Positions 1-9,600 of a stretch of DNA of 59,500 nt are shown here, in pieces. The stretch covers positions 1 through 59,500 of the forward strand of contig ONLQ01000009.1 of NCBI GenBank assembly GCA_900318665.1, given 5' to 3'. Both the position numbers and the translations under genes were made by a program. The notes under the pieces were generated by a model. It was not told the DNA's origin. It saw only the letters and a program-made list of their open reading frames with translations, and searched no databases. The DNA is from an uncultured Bacteroidales bacterium (lineage in GTDB: Bacteria > Bacteroidota > Bacteroidia > Bacteroidales > P3). Positions within the stretch are counted from its first letter, which is position 1; the number at the start of each line of letters is the position of its first letter.

Positions 1-2
1 AC

Positions 3-1925
3 AACGAGACGCTATACATCAGCATCCACGCCCTCCACAAGATAAGCCGCTACGTTGGCAAAGACGGCATAGCGCCTACTCTCGACAAGATTGGCAGCAA
101 CAGTTGGCAGCAACTCAAACAGCGCACAAAGAAGCAGGTCAAGGACATTGCCAAAGACCTTATAGCCCTCTACGCCAAGCGCAAAGCCTCTCGCGGCTAT
201 GCTTTCAGCGCCGACGGCTACCTGCAAAACGAACTCGAGGCATCGTTCATCTACGAGGACACCCCCGACCAACTGAAAGCCACCATCGACGTGAAACACG
301 ACATGGAGGACACCGCGCCGATGGACCGTCTCGTGTGCGGCGATGTTGGTTTCGGCAAGACCGAGGTGGCAATACGAGCCGCATTCAAAGCGGTGTGCGA
401 CAGCAAGCAAGTAGCGGTACTGGTGCCTAACACCATTCTCGCCTTCCAGCACTACAACACGTTCAGCGACCGACTGAAAGGGCTGCCCGTCAATATCGAC
501 TATCTCAACCGTTTCCGCTCTACCAAGGAGCGCAACCAGATACTCCGTGACACCGAAAGCGGAAAACTCGACATACTGATAGGCACTCACGCCATACTGA
601 ACAAGAATATCAAATTCAAGGACCTTGGGCTGCTCATCATCGACGAGGAACAGAAATTTGGCGTCAGCGCCAAGGAAAAACTACGCCAGATGAAAGTGAA
701 CGTCGATTGCCTGACGCTCACAGCCACCCCCATACCGCGCACCCTGCAATTCTCTCTTATGGGCGCTCGCGACCTGAGCATCATACAGACCCCGCCACCC
801 AACCGTCAGCCTATTGAGACCGAGTTGTGCGAATTTAACGAAGAGGTTATACGCGACGCTATCATGTACGAAATGTCTCGTGGCGGACAGACGTTCTTTG
901 TCAGCAACCGCGTGGAGAACCTCTCCGAGATGGCGGGAATGGTTCAGCGGCTGGTGCCCGATGCCCGCGTGGCAATAGCCCATGGACAAATGGACGGCAA
1001 GGTGGTAGAGGAACGGCTTATGCAGTTTCTTGAAGGCGACCTCGACGTGCTGGTATCTACATCCATAGTGGAAAACGGCTTGGACATACCCAACGCCAAT
1101 ACCATGATTATCAACAATGCGCAGAACTTCGGACTTAGCGGGCTTCACCAGATGCGAGGCCGCGTAGGTCGCAGCAACCGCAAGGCTTTCTGCTATCTGC
1201 TGGTACCCTCATTCTCAATGCTCACCGACGAGGCACAAAAGAGGATAACGGCCATAGAAGAGTTCAGTTCCATTGGCAGCGGTTTCAACATCGCCATGCG
1301 CGACCTCGACATTCGCGGTGCCGGCAACATTCTCGGCGCCGAGCAAAGCGGTTTCATAAGCGATATTGGCTACGATATGTACCACAAGATTCTTAACGAG
1401 GCCATCGAGGAACTGAAAGAAACCGACTTTAGCGAACTGTTTCGCGAAGAGCGCGAGCGTGATAAAACCTACGCCAAGGAATGTCTTTTGGAGACCGACC
1501 TTGAGGTTATGCTGCCCGACAGTTATGTGAGCAGCGGCACCGAGCGACTGGTACTATACAAAGAACTAAACAGCCTATCCACCGAAGAGGACCTTGCAGC
1601 CTTCCGCGCTCGTCTTGCCGACCGTTTCGGTCCACTGCCCCGCCCCACCGAAGAACTCATACGCACCATAACCTTGCGCCGCATGGCAAAAGAATTTGGC
1701 ATAGAACGCCTTATGCTGCAACAAGGGCGCATGGTGTGTTTCTTTGTTGCCAACAAGGACAACCCCTTCTACCAGTCGGCCAACTTTATGAAACTGATAC
1801 AATATGTCCAGTCGCATCCCGACACCGCCCGCCTCAAAGAGAAAGACGGAAGGCTCTCGCTGACATTCAACAAAGTGGAAACCATCGACGAAGCAGTGCG
1901 ACTGCTCATAGGTCTTGTGAAATAG
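3..1925 (+). CDS. mfd: Transcription-repair coupling factor Mfd, C-terminal part (5' end outside window)
   Basis: This is a superfamily 2 DNA translocase that pushes stalled RNA polymerase off damaged DNA and recruits nucleotide excision repair. The reading frame is open from the first bases of the window, so the N-terminal UvrB-like part is missing and about 640 residues remain. Visible in order are the end of the RNA-polymerase-interacting region, a Walker A motif (GDVGFGKTE), a DEEQ Walker B box followed by KFG, the TATPIPRTLQ motif, the helicase C lobe with QMRGRVGR, and the RGAGNILGAEQSG translocation motif characteristic of Mfd. The C-terminal TRCF domain follows. The order and spacing match Mfd rather than RecG, which lacks this C-terminal domain. 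The stop codon lies 11 bases before the next gene on the same strand. Confidence 0.97.
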   Translation, partial: NETLYISIHALHKISRYVGKDGIAPTLDKIGSNSWQQLKQRTKKQVKDIAKDLIALYAKRKASRGYAFSADGYLQNELEASFIYEDTPDQLKATIDVKHDMEDTAPMDRLVCGDVGFGKTEVAIRAAFKAVCDSKQVAVLVPNTILAFQHYNTFSDRLKGLPVNIDYLNRFRSTKERNQILRDTESGKLDILIGTHAILNKNIKFKDLGLLIIDEEQKFGVSAKEKLRQMKVNVDCLTLTATPIPRTLQFSLMGARDLSIIQTPPPNRQPIETELCEFNEEVIRDAIMYEMSRGGQTFFVSNRVENLSEMAGMVQRLVPDARVAIAHGQMDGKVVEERLMQFLEGDLDVLVSTSIVENGLDIPNANTMIINNAQNFGLSGLHQMRGRVGRSNRKAFCYLLVPSFSMLTDEAQKRITAIEEFSSIGSGFNIAMRDLDIRGAGNILGAEQSGFISDIGYDMYHKILNEAIEELKETDFSELFREERERDKTYAKECLLETDLEVMLPDSYVSSGTERLVLYKELNSLSTEEDLAAFRARLADRFGPLPRPTEELIRTITLRRMAKEFGIERLMLQQGRMVCFFVANKDNPFYQSANFMKLIQYVQSHPDTARLKEKDGRLSLTFNKVETIDEAVRLLIGLVK

Positions 1926-1936
1926 TGACAAAAAAA

Positions 1937-3256
1937 ATGAGACACAATCAAACCAACATAAAACGATTCTTATCGAACGCCATAAGATTTAAGCATTTAG
2001 GATGTCTTATGCTGGTGCTGCTACTCCTTGGAGGACAGGCACGAGCAGCCTACCTGCTCATTCCAATGGACGAGACTCAGAAAAACCACCTCAAAGCCTA
2101 CGGCATTGCCTACTGGGCATTGCAACGCGACGTGGAGGTAACATGGCTGCTCAACTATCGCGGCGGAACGTTCATGATGAAACACGCCGATGCCATAGAG
2201 CGCGAATGTCGTCTGCGCGGCGTGACCTGCGAACCTATTGCCGACGGACAATCCACCGCCATCTTGTCGCATATTGCCGACCCCGCCGTCAATATGGACG
2301 CCGTCAAACTACAAAAGGCACCTAAAATTGCCGTCTATTCGCCCAAAAGCAAACTGCCTTGGGACGACGCGGTGACACTCGTGCTGACCTATGCCGAAAT
2401 ACCCTACGACGTTGTTTATGACGAAGAGGTTATAGGCGGAGTGCTGCCCATGTACGACTGGCTTCACCTCCACCACGAGGACTTCACAGGGCAGTATGGC
2501 AAATTCTGGGGCAGTTACCGCAGCCAGCAATGGTATGTGGAAGATGTGCGCACCCAGGAGGATATGGCTCACAAACTGGGATTCAGCAAGGTGTCGATGC
2601 TCAAACTTGCCGTAGCTCACAAGATTCGCGACTTTGTGTCGGGCGGAGGATTCCTCTTCGCTATGTGCTCGGCACCCGACAGTTACGATGTGGCGCTGGC
2701 GGCCGAGAATGTTGACATCTGCGACGTGATGTTCGACGGCGACCCCATGCAGCCCGATGCACAAAACCAACTCGACTTCTCCAAGACCTTTGCCTTCAAA
2801 GACTTTAGAATCAGCACCAATCCATCTGAATACGAAATATCCAATATCGACATCGACCCACGCAGCCGCAACAGAAAGGTAAACCAAAACACCGATTTCT
2901 TCACCTTGTTCGACTTTTCGGCAAAATGGGACTGGATACCGACCATGCTGACACAAAACCACACACGCATAGTTCACGGCTTTATGGGGCAGACCACCGC
3001 CTTCCGCAAAGAATTGGTGAAAACATCTGTCGTCATTCTCGGCGAGAACAAGGAACTTGGCGAGGTGCGCTATCTGCACGGCGACTATGGAAAAGGTACA
3101 TGGACATTCCTCGGCGGCCACGACCCCGAAGACTACAGCCACTATGTAGGCGACCCACCAACCGACCTCAACCTCTACCCCAACTCTCCTGGCTACCGCC
3201 TAATTCTCAACAATATACTATTCCCTGCTGCAAAAAAGGAGAAACACAAAACCTGA
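1937..3256 (+). CDS. Secreted conserved Bacteroidota protein, often labelled asparagine synthetase B
   Basis: A 439-residue protein starting 11 bases after mfd. The opening of the mature part (LLIPMDETQKNHLKAYG) matches, from memory, a widespread Bacteroidota family carried in databases as asparagine synthetase B. I see neither a glutaminase domain with N-terminal Cys nor an ATP-pyrophosphatase SGGxDS motif, so that name is unsupported. A hydrophobic stretch followed by GQARA at about residues 24-38 looks like a signal peptide. ATG 1937 gives a long N-region before it, and ATG 2009 is an alternative start with a shorter one. The composition (GGGFLFAMCSAPDS and many aromatic and Asp residues) suggests a soluble periplasmic or surface enzyme resembling glutamine-amidotransferase-like folds, but this is only inference. 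Probably co-transcribed with mfd. Confidence 0.75.
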   Translation: MRHNQTNIKRFLSNAIRFKHLGCLMLVLLLLGGQARAAYLLIPMDETQKNHLKAYGIAYWALQRDVEVTWLLNYRGGTFMMKHADAIERECRLRGVTCEPIADGQSTAILSHIADPAVNMDAVKLQKAPKIAVYSPKSKLPWDDAVTLVLTYAEIPYDVVYDEEVIGGVLPMYDWLHLHHEDFTGQYGKFWGSYRSQQWYVEDVRTQEDMAHKLGFSKVSMLKLAVAHKIRDFVSGGGFLFAMCSAPDSYDVALAAENVDICDVMFDGDPMQPDAQNQLDFSKTFAFKDFRISTNPSEYEISNIDIDPRSRNRKVNQNTDFFTLFDFSAKWDWIPTMLTQNHTRIVHGFMGQTTAFRKELVKTSVVILGENKELGEVRYLHGDYGKGTWTFLGGHDPEDYSHYVGDPPTDLNLYPNSPGYRLILNNILFPAAKKEKHKT

Positions 3257-3305
3257 AAAAGCATTAACCTGATTATTCAGACTACTCCGATAACACCACC
3301 CTCAC

Positions 3306-4577
3306 ATGAAACAAACTCTTTTCATACTACTTCTACTAACATCTATCGTCTCGCACGCCCAAAACGGGACGTGGCGGCTGTATAATACCAACAACTCGGA
3401 CATTGCTGGCAACAACGTGCTGTCGTTGGCTACCGATGAGAAAGGCGGTCTGTGGGTTGGCACTCTCAACGGACTGTGCCGTCTGACAGGAAAAAACACC
3501 TGGACCGACTACGCCATGTTCAACAAAAAACTAAAAGGGCAGTCCATCAACTGTATGACATTCGACAAAGACGGCTGGCTGTGGATTGGAACAGACGACT
3601 TCGGCGTCATTGCCTTCGACGGGTCGAAATGGAAAGAGCATGAACAAGAAACGCGCCGCCTGAACATGAAGTTCATTGGCGACATAACCATCGACAACGA
3701 CGGCACAAAATGGATAGGCGTGACGCTGGTGGGCTTGGTGCGCTACGACGGCACAAAATGGGACATGATGACGCCCAATGACTCTGGCCTGCCCAGCGAC
3801 TTTGTGCTCAGCACCGCCATCGACCAGCGCAACCGCAAATGGGTGGGAACAAACAACGGTCTCGGCCTCTACAACGGACGGCGCTGGATTTCCTACACCC
3901 CCGAAAACAGCGGCATACCCGACATGATTGTTCCCTCGGTGGTAATAGACCAAGAAGATGTGAAATGGATTGGCACCCTCAACGGGCTCTGCCGCTACGA
4001 CGGCGAGACATGGTCCACATTCACAAAAGACAACAGCCCCCTGCCGAGCAACCAGATAAACGCCCTCACCATCGACTCGCATGGTTGGCTGTGGATTGCC
4101 ACCAATGAAGGCGTGGCTGTTTTCGACCGCAAGAAGAGTTGGGACTCCTTCACCCCCGAAAAGAACAAACTGCCACGCGGCTCCATAACCTCTATAGTTG
4201 CCAACAACGCTGGCGACATCTTCGTAGGTTATGACCTCTACGGCATGGCTCGTTTGTCGGGATATATGCTACCAATAGCAGGCGACAATGCAGCAGCCAT
4301 TGCAGAGAACAACGACAACGATAATGATAACGCCGCAGGCAAAGCCGCCGAAAAAATACGCGTCATTCCACACCTCGATCAAGGCTATGTGGAACTATCA
4401 TTCGACGGGACAGAGGCCGAGGTTGAATTCATCAACCCCGAAGGCAAATCGGTACGCCTCATTCCTCACTACCAGAAAGGGTCTCGTATCAACATAACCA
4501 AAATGCCACGCCGAATGTACACCTTGCGCGTAAAAACAGCCAAAACCGAGAAAGAATTGAAATTCAACCTAAAATAA
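3306..4577 (+). CDS. Secreted seven-blade Reg_prop propeller protein with probable T9SS C-terminal domain
   Basis: A 423-residue protein with a clear signal peptide (residues 1-19, ending SHAQ). Seven repeats of the two-component-regulator propeller type follow, each with a W-I/V-G-T-x-x-G-L/V core: LWVGTLNGL, LWIGTDDFG, KWIGVTLVG, KWVGTNNGL, KWIGTLNGL, LWIATNEGV and IFVGYDLYG. Seven blades would close one beta-propeller. In hybrid two-component systems these repeats form the periplasmic sensor and are followed by a membrane helix and a kinase. Here there is no membrane helix and no kinase. Instead an Asn/Asp-rich linker (about residues 335-348) leads to a roughly 75-residue beta-rich tail ending in LRVKTAKTEKELKFNLK, which resembles a type A T9SS sorting domain. 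It is probably a surface or secreted ligand-binding protein of unknown ligand. Confidence 0.8.
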   Translation: MKQTLFILLLLTSIVSHAQNGTWRLYNTNNSDIAGNNVLSLATDEKGGLWVGTLNGLCRLTGKNTWTDYAMFNKKLKGQSINCMTFDKDGWLWIGTDDFGVIAFDGSKWKEHEQETRRLNMKFIGDITIDNDGTKWIGVTLVGLVRYDGTKWDMMTPNDSGLPSDFVLSTAIDQRNRKWVGTNNGLGLYNGRRWISYTPENSGIPDMIVPSVVIDQEDVKWIGTLNGLCRYDGETWSTFTKDNSPLPSNQINALTIDSHGWLWIATNEGVAVFDRKKSWDSFTPEKNKLPRGSITSIVANNAGDIFVGYDLYGMARLSGYMLPIAGDNAAAIAENNDNDNDNAAGKAAEKIRVIPHLDQGYVELSFDGTEAEVEFINPEGKSVRLIPHYQKGSRINITKMPRRMYTLRVKTAKTEKELKFNLK

Positions 4578-4590
4578 CCATATAAACAAT

Positions 4591-6636
4591 ATGAAACGGC
4601 TTGTAACCATCATAATAGCACTTTTTGTTTTCTCTACGATTTGGGCCCAGCAACTCAACCCGTCGCACTGGACGTTCTCCGTAGAGAAAGCCACCGCCGA
4701 AAGCGCCGAACTCTGCTTTACGGTGAAACTTGACGCCGGATGGCACATTTATTCCACCCGCACCGACGATGGCGGCCCGCTGCCAACCGAATTTTCGTTT
4801 ACAAAGTCGGACAAATACAGTCTCGACGGCAGAATAACAGAGCCCAAGCCCCATGAGGCTTTCGACGAGATTTTCAAAGTCACTGTTCGCGACTTTTCTA
4901 ATCAGGTGACATTCCGCCAAAAGATTAAAAGAACTACCAACAAAGCCTTCAAGGTCGAGGGGACTCTCTCATTCCAACTCTGCAACGACGGCAACTGCAT
5001 TCCCCCCGAAGACCAACCCTTCTCATTCAATATTCCTGAAGTCGAACCCGTTGCCAGCGAAGGCGCTGCTGCCGTTAATCCCGACGAACAGACATCTGCA
5101 TCTGACAGCATCACAACAGCCACAACCGTCACGGACAAAGCAAATGCCTTATTGGCTGAGGAAATGCCAGAGCCTCCCGCCGAATCGGAGCAATCGCTAT
5201 GGATGGCTTTTCTTTTGGCTCTGCTTGCAGGCATACTCACGATGATTACGCCTTGCGTTTTCCCCATGGTTCCGATGACGGTCAACTACTTCGTGCATGG
5301 AGGCAAACGCAATCAGGCATGGATTTTCGGAATCAGTATCGTTCTGATTTTTGCCGTGCTGGGAGCATTGCTCACAATAGTTTTCGGTCCCGAATCGCTC
5401 TATTTCCTCGGCACCCACTGGATTCCAAACCTGCTGTTCTTCATCATCTTCCTTATTTTCTCACTCTCATTCTTCGGACTTTTCGAAATCCAACTGCCAT
5501 CACGCTGGGCCAACAAAAGCGACGAGCAGGCCGAGAAAGGCGGCTGGCTTGCACCTTTCTTTATGGCACTGACCACTGTGCTCGTCTCGTTCAGTTGCAC
5601 CGGTCCCATACTTGGCGCGGCACTCGTGGGCCTCACCACCAGCACCACCAACGCATGGATTTCGCTCGTAACAATGCTGGGCTTCGGCATCGGCTTCGCA
5701 CTGCCTTTCACTCTGCTGGCGCTATTTCCCCATTGGCTCAAAGGCATGAAATCCGGCAATTGGCTCAACACCGTGAAGATAACCTTCGCATTCCTCGAAC
5801 TTGCTTTCGGTCTGAAATTCCTCTCCATGGCCGACCTCTATTGCAATTGGCATCTGCTTGACCGCGAGGTTTATCTCGCCCTATGGATTGTGATTTTCTC
5901 GTTGTTAGGATTCTATCTGCTGGGCAAAATCCGCTTCAAAGGCGACTGGAAAGTGAGACACCTGCCCGTAGGACGCCTCTTCCTCTCCATCATAGTCTTC
6001 TCTTTTGTAGTCTATATGATTCCCGGACTCTTCGGCGCTCCGCTCAAAGCCATATCGGGATTTCTGCCACCAATGGAGACGCAGGATTTCAACATTGAAC
6101 GCATAGTTCACGAAAATGCCAATAGTCAATCCAATGCAAACAAGCCTTCTAACGGCAGAAAATACGCAGACAACCTGCATCTTCCTACCGGATTCGATGG
6201 ATATTTTGACCTTGAAGAGGCAAAGACGGCATCGAAACAGACCGGGAAGCCTATTTTCATCGACTTCACTGGCAAAACCTGCGCCAACTGCCGCGAGATG
6301 GAACACTATGTATGGTATGACCCAGAGGTTAAGCAACTGCTGACCGAAAAATATATCATTTGCGCACTCTACGTGGATGAAAACACAATAGAACTGCCCG
6401 AAGAAGAATGGGTTACAACCGACGACGGGAAAGTGCTGAAAACCCTTGGCCGCCGCAACCTCCACCTCGAAAAATCGTTATACAACATGAACGCGCAGCC
6501 ATACTACGTGCTGATTGACGCAGAAGGAAACACACTGACTGACAAAAACTACCAGTACAACCGCGATACTCGAAAATTTGTAGCCTGGCTCAACGAAGGA
6601 CTAACCACCTATAACGAAAACGGAAACAAGCAGTAA
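4591..6636 (+). CDS. dsbD: Thiol:disulfide interchange protein DsbD
   Basis: A 681-residue inner-membrane protein that carries electrons from cytoplasmic thioredoxin to periplasmic thiol proteins. The signal peptide ends near WAQ. Residues about 20-150 are the periplasmic N-terminal beta domain, with its cysteine pair in the CNDGNC segment. A Pro/Glu-rich linker leads to a membrane domain of about eight helices that contains the conserved cysteines in TPCVFPMVPM and SFSCTGPILG. The C-terminal thioredoxin-like domain has the CANC redox motif after FIDFTGKT. All three redox pairs are present, so the protein looks functional. It sits between two exported proteins with short gaps. The gap to the upstream gene is 13 bases, so co-transcription is likely. 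It may help folding of disulfide-containing exported proteins in general. Confidence 0.95.
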   Translation: MKRLVTIIIALFVFSTIWAQQLNPSHWTFSVEKATAESAELCFTVKLDAGWHIYSTRTDDGGPLPTEFSFTKSDKYSLDGRITEPKPHEAFDEIFKVTVRDFSNQVTFRQKIKRTTNKAFKVEGTLSFQLCNDGNCIPPEDQPFSFNIPEVEPVASEGAAAVNPDEQTSASDSITTATTVTDKANALLAEEMPEPPAESEQSLWMAFLLALLAGILTMITPCVFPMVPMTVNYFVHGGKRNQAWIFGISIVLIFAVLGALLTIVFGPESLYFLGTHWIPNLLFFIIFLIFSLSFFGLFEIQLPSRWANKSDEQAEKGGWLAPFFMALTTVLVSFSCTGPILGAALVGLTTSTTNAWISLVTMLGFGIGFALPFTLLALFPHWLKGMKSGNWLNTVKITFAFLELAFGLKFLSMADLYCNWHLLDREVYLALWIVIFSLLGFYLLGKIRFKGDWKVRHLPVGRLFLSIIVFSFVVYMIPGLFGAPLKAISGFLPPMETQDFNIERIVHENANSQSNANKPSNGRKYADNLHLPTGFDGYFDLEEAKTASKQTGKPIFIDFTGKTCANCREMEHYVWYDPEVKQLLTEKYIICALYVDENTIELPEEEWVTTDDGKVLKTLGRRNLHLEKSLYNMNAQPYYVLIDAEGNTLTDKNYQYNRDTRKFVAWLNEGLTTYNENGNKQ

Positions 6637-6678
6637 TCAAACCACAGATTACAAACCACCATAAATAATGCTGGCAAT

Positions 6679-9600
6679 ATGAAGAAATCCATCGTCATAA
6701 TATTATCGGTTCTTGTCGGGATAGGCATTGTGACGGCAGCACCCGTTGACCCCAAATTGGCAAAATCTGTTGCACAGACCTTTATGCGCCAGCAGAATCC
6801 CGCCACTGCCGACAAACTGATATGGAGCGAGGCACAGTATCCTGCAGGACTACAGGAGATGTTTCTCTTCACCTGCAAGCCCGAGGGCTTTGTGCTTGTG
6901 GCTGCCGACGATGTGGCGATGCCCATTCTCGGCTATTCCGTCAATGGCACATTCGACAACAAAAACGTGCCCGAACATGTGACGCACTGGCTCAATGACT
7001 ATGCCGCCGAGATTGGCTATTTGAAAGCAAACAACATTGCGCAAGGCGATATTGCCGCTGCCGAATGGCAAGCGTTGCAACGTGGCGATAATTTCCCTCA
7101 ATACAGTGCAGGCTCGGTATCGCCACTACTCACCACACAATGGAGCCAGAACCCATACTATAACAACCTCTGCCCCTACGACAACACCTATCGTGCGAAA
7201 TCGGTCACAGGCTGCGTGGCAACCGCTATGGCACAGGTTATGAAATACTGGAACCACCCCACTGTGGGCAACGGTTCACACTCCTACTCGTTAAGTGGCT
7301 TTGGAACCATAAGCGCCAACTTCGGTGCCACCACCTACGACTGGGCAAATATGCCAAACTCGCTATCCAATTCCAGTTCCAGCCAACAAATCAATGCCGT
7401 AGCAACGCTCATGTTCCATTGTGGCGTGAGCGTCGAGATGTCATATTCTGCCAATGCCAGCGGAGCACAAGTCTATATGCCACGACGTGGCTATGCCGCC
7501 GTCAACTGGGCTTGGCTCGACTATTTTGACTATAGCAGCGACCTGCGAGGCGTATATCAAAACCAATACACCCCCACGCAATGGATTCAAATGCTGAAAG
7601 ACGAACTCGATGCCTCGCGTCCCGTGCTTTATGCAGGTTTCGACAGCGAGAGCGGCCACGCCTTCGTCTGCGACGGATATAACTCCAACAACCGATTCCA
7701 TTTCAACTGGGGCTGGGGTGGCTACTACGACGGCTACTTTGCCATAGGCGCCCTCAACCCTGGCGGTGGCGGCACTGGCAGCAACAGCACCTACACCTTC
7801 AATCTCGACAACCTTGCTCTTATTAACGTCCACCCAAACAACACTCTCCGAGTGTCGCCAAACTCCCTTACCTTTGCCAAAAACGGTGGCAGTCAGAGTG
7901 TGCAAATCATGACAAGTCAGAACTCCGCCTCTTGGAGCGCCACCAGCAACCAATCATGGGTTACCACATCTCCTTCCACTGGCAACGGAAGCGGCTCTAC
8001 ATCAACACTCACCATCACCGCAGCAGCCAACAACACCGGCAGCAACCGCACCGCTACGGTCACAATACGCCAAGGCAATCTGCAAAGCACCATTAGCGTG
8101 GTTCAATACGGCTGCTCGGACGATGAGAAATGCGTACTCAAAATTGCCATGAACGATTCCTACAACGACGGATGGGACGGTGCTTCGCTCACCATGACCG
8201 ACGCCTCTGGATTCATCTATGCCACCGTGGCCGCCACAGCAAGCAGCACCACACAATATCAAAACGTCTCGGTGTGCCAAGGCAATGTCATACTAAAATG
8301 GAACAGCGGCAACTACGACAACGAATGTTCTTTCACGGTTTACGATGCCGACGGCAATCAGAAACTACGCCAATCGGGAGCCTTCTCGGGCAACAAGACC
8401 ATCACCGACCCATGTGCTACCTCTTCGGGCTACCATATTAATGCCACCGTCAACAACAGCGCGATGGGCGGCGTGGCTGGCACTGGAACATTCCCCGCTG
8501 GCACCATCGATACCATTATGGCCATAGCCAACGACGGCTATCGCTTTGTGGGCTGGGACGTCGATTCGCTCAATCCTTTCATTCTCAATGTGACTGAGAA
8601 TAGGACTTTTGCGGCAACATTCGCCACCCTCGGCGTTGACACCCTGCACTACGACAACGGCGTACCTCTCACAAGCCTTGGGAGCGGGAGTAACGACACC
8701 CTGTTCTGGGGCATACGCCTACGCGCCGAAGACCTCGGCTCGCACAACACCATCAAGGCTGTACGCCTGCCCGACTTCGCACAAGGCACACACGTCATTC
8801 GCATCTACGAAGGTGGCGACAACGCGCCTGGCAACCTTATTGCCTCAAAACAAGTCACATTCACTAACGCCAATGCATGGCGCACTGTTTCGTTCGACAG
8901 CCCCGTGCCTATCAACAATAGCACCTCGCTCTGGATTATTGTAGGCCACAAGGGCGACAGCCCCGCAGGAGCAAGCCTCTTTGCCGGTACCACGGCAGGC
9001 AGTTGGTACTCGCTCGGTGGCGATACATGGCGGAGCATAACCTTGGAAGGATATTTCATTACATGGATGGTGCAAGGCATTTTCGGCTCTGCGTGCAACA
9101 TTTCTCAACTGCCCTATTCTCAAGACTTCGAAGAAGGTATGCGCTGCTGGACCTACACCAGCGCCGTTACGGGAAGCAACAACGAACGCTATTTCGGACG
9201 CAATCGCAACAGCGAACTATCGCACAACAGCACCTATAGTTTTGCTTTCAGCAGTTACTACACTGCCACCAACTACAACCAATACCTTATCAGCCCCGAA
9301 CTCACTTTCAATGGTGCGTCACAGATGTCGTTCTACTACTATGCACCCTACGGAAACTACAAGGCAGAGAGTTTCCGCGTGCTCTACTCCACCACCGACG
9401 ACCGCCTGTCGAGTTTCACGCACCAGGTGCGCAACGTCAGTGCCGCCGGAAGCAGTTGGGAACAATTCTCCGCAACCATTCCCGCCGAAGCCAAATATGT
9501 GGCTATCAACTATTACTCCGTTGACAAGTACTTCCTGTATGTTGACGACATAGAGTTCTATGTGCCCGACAATCCCGTGAACGACTACTGCACCGTTGTG

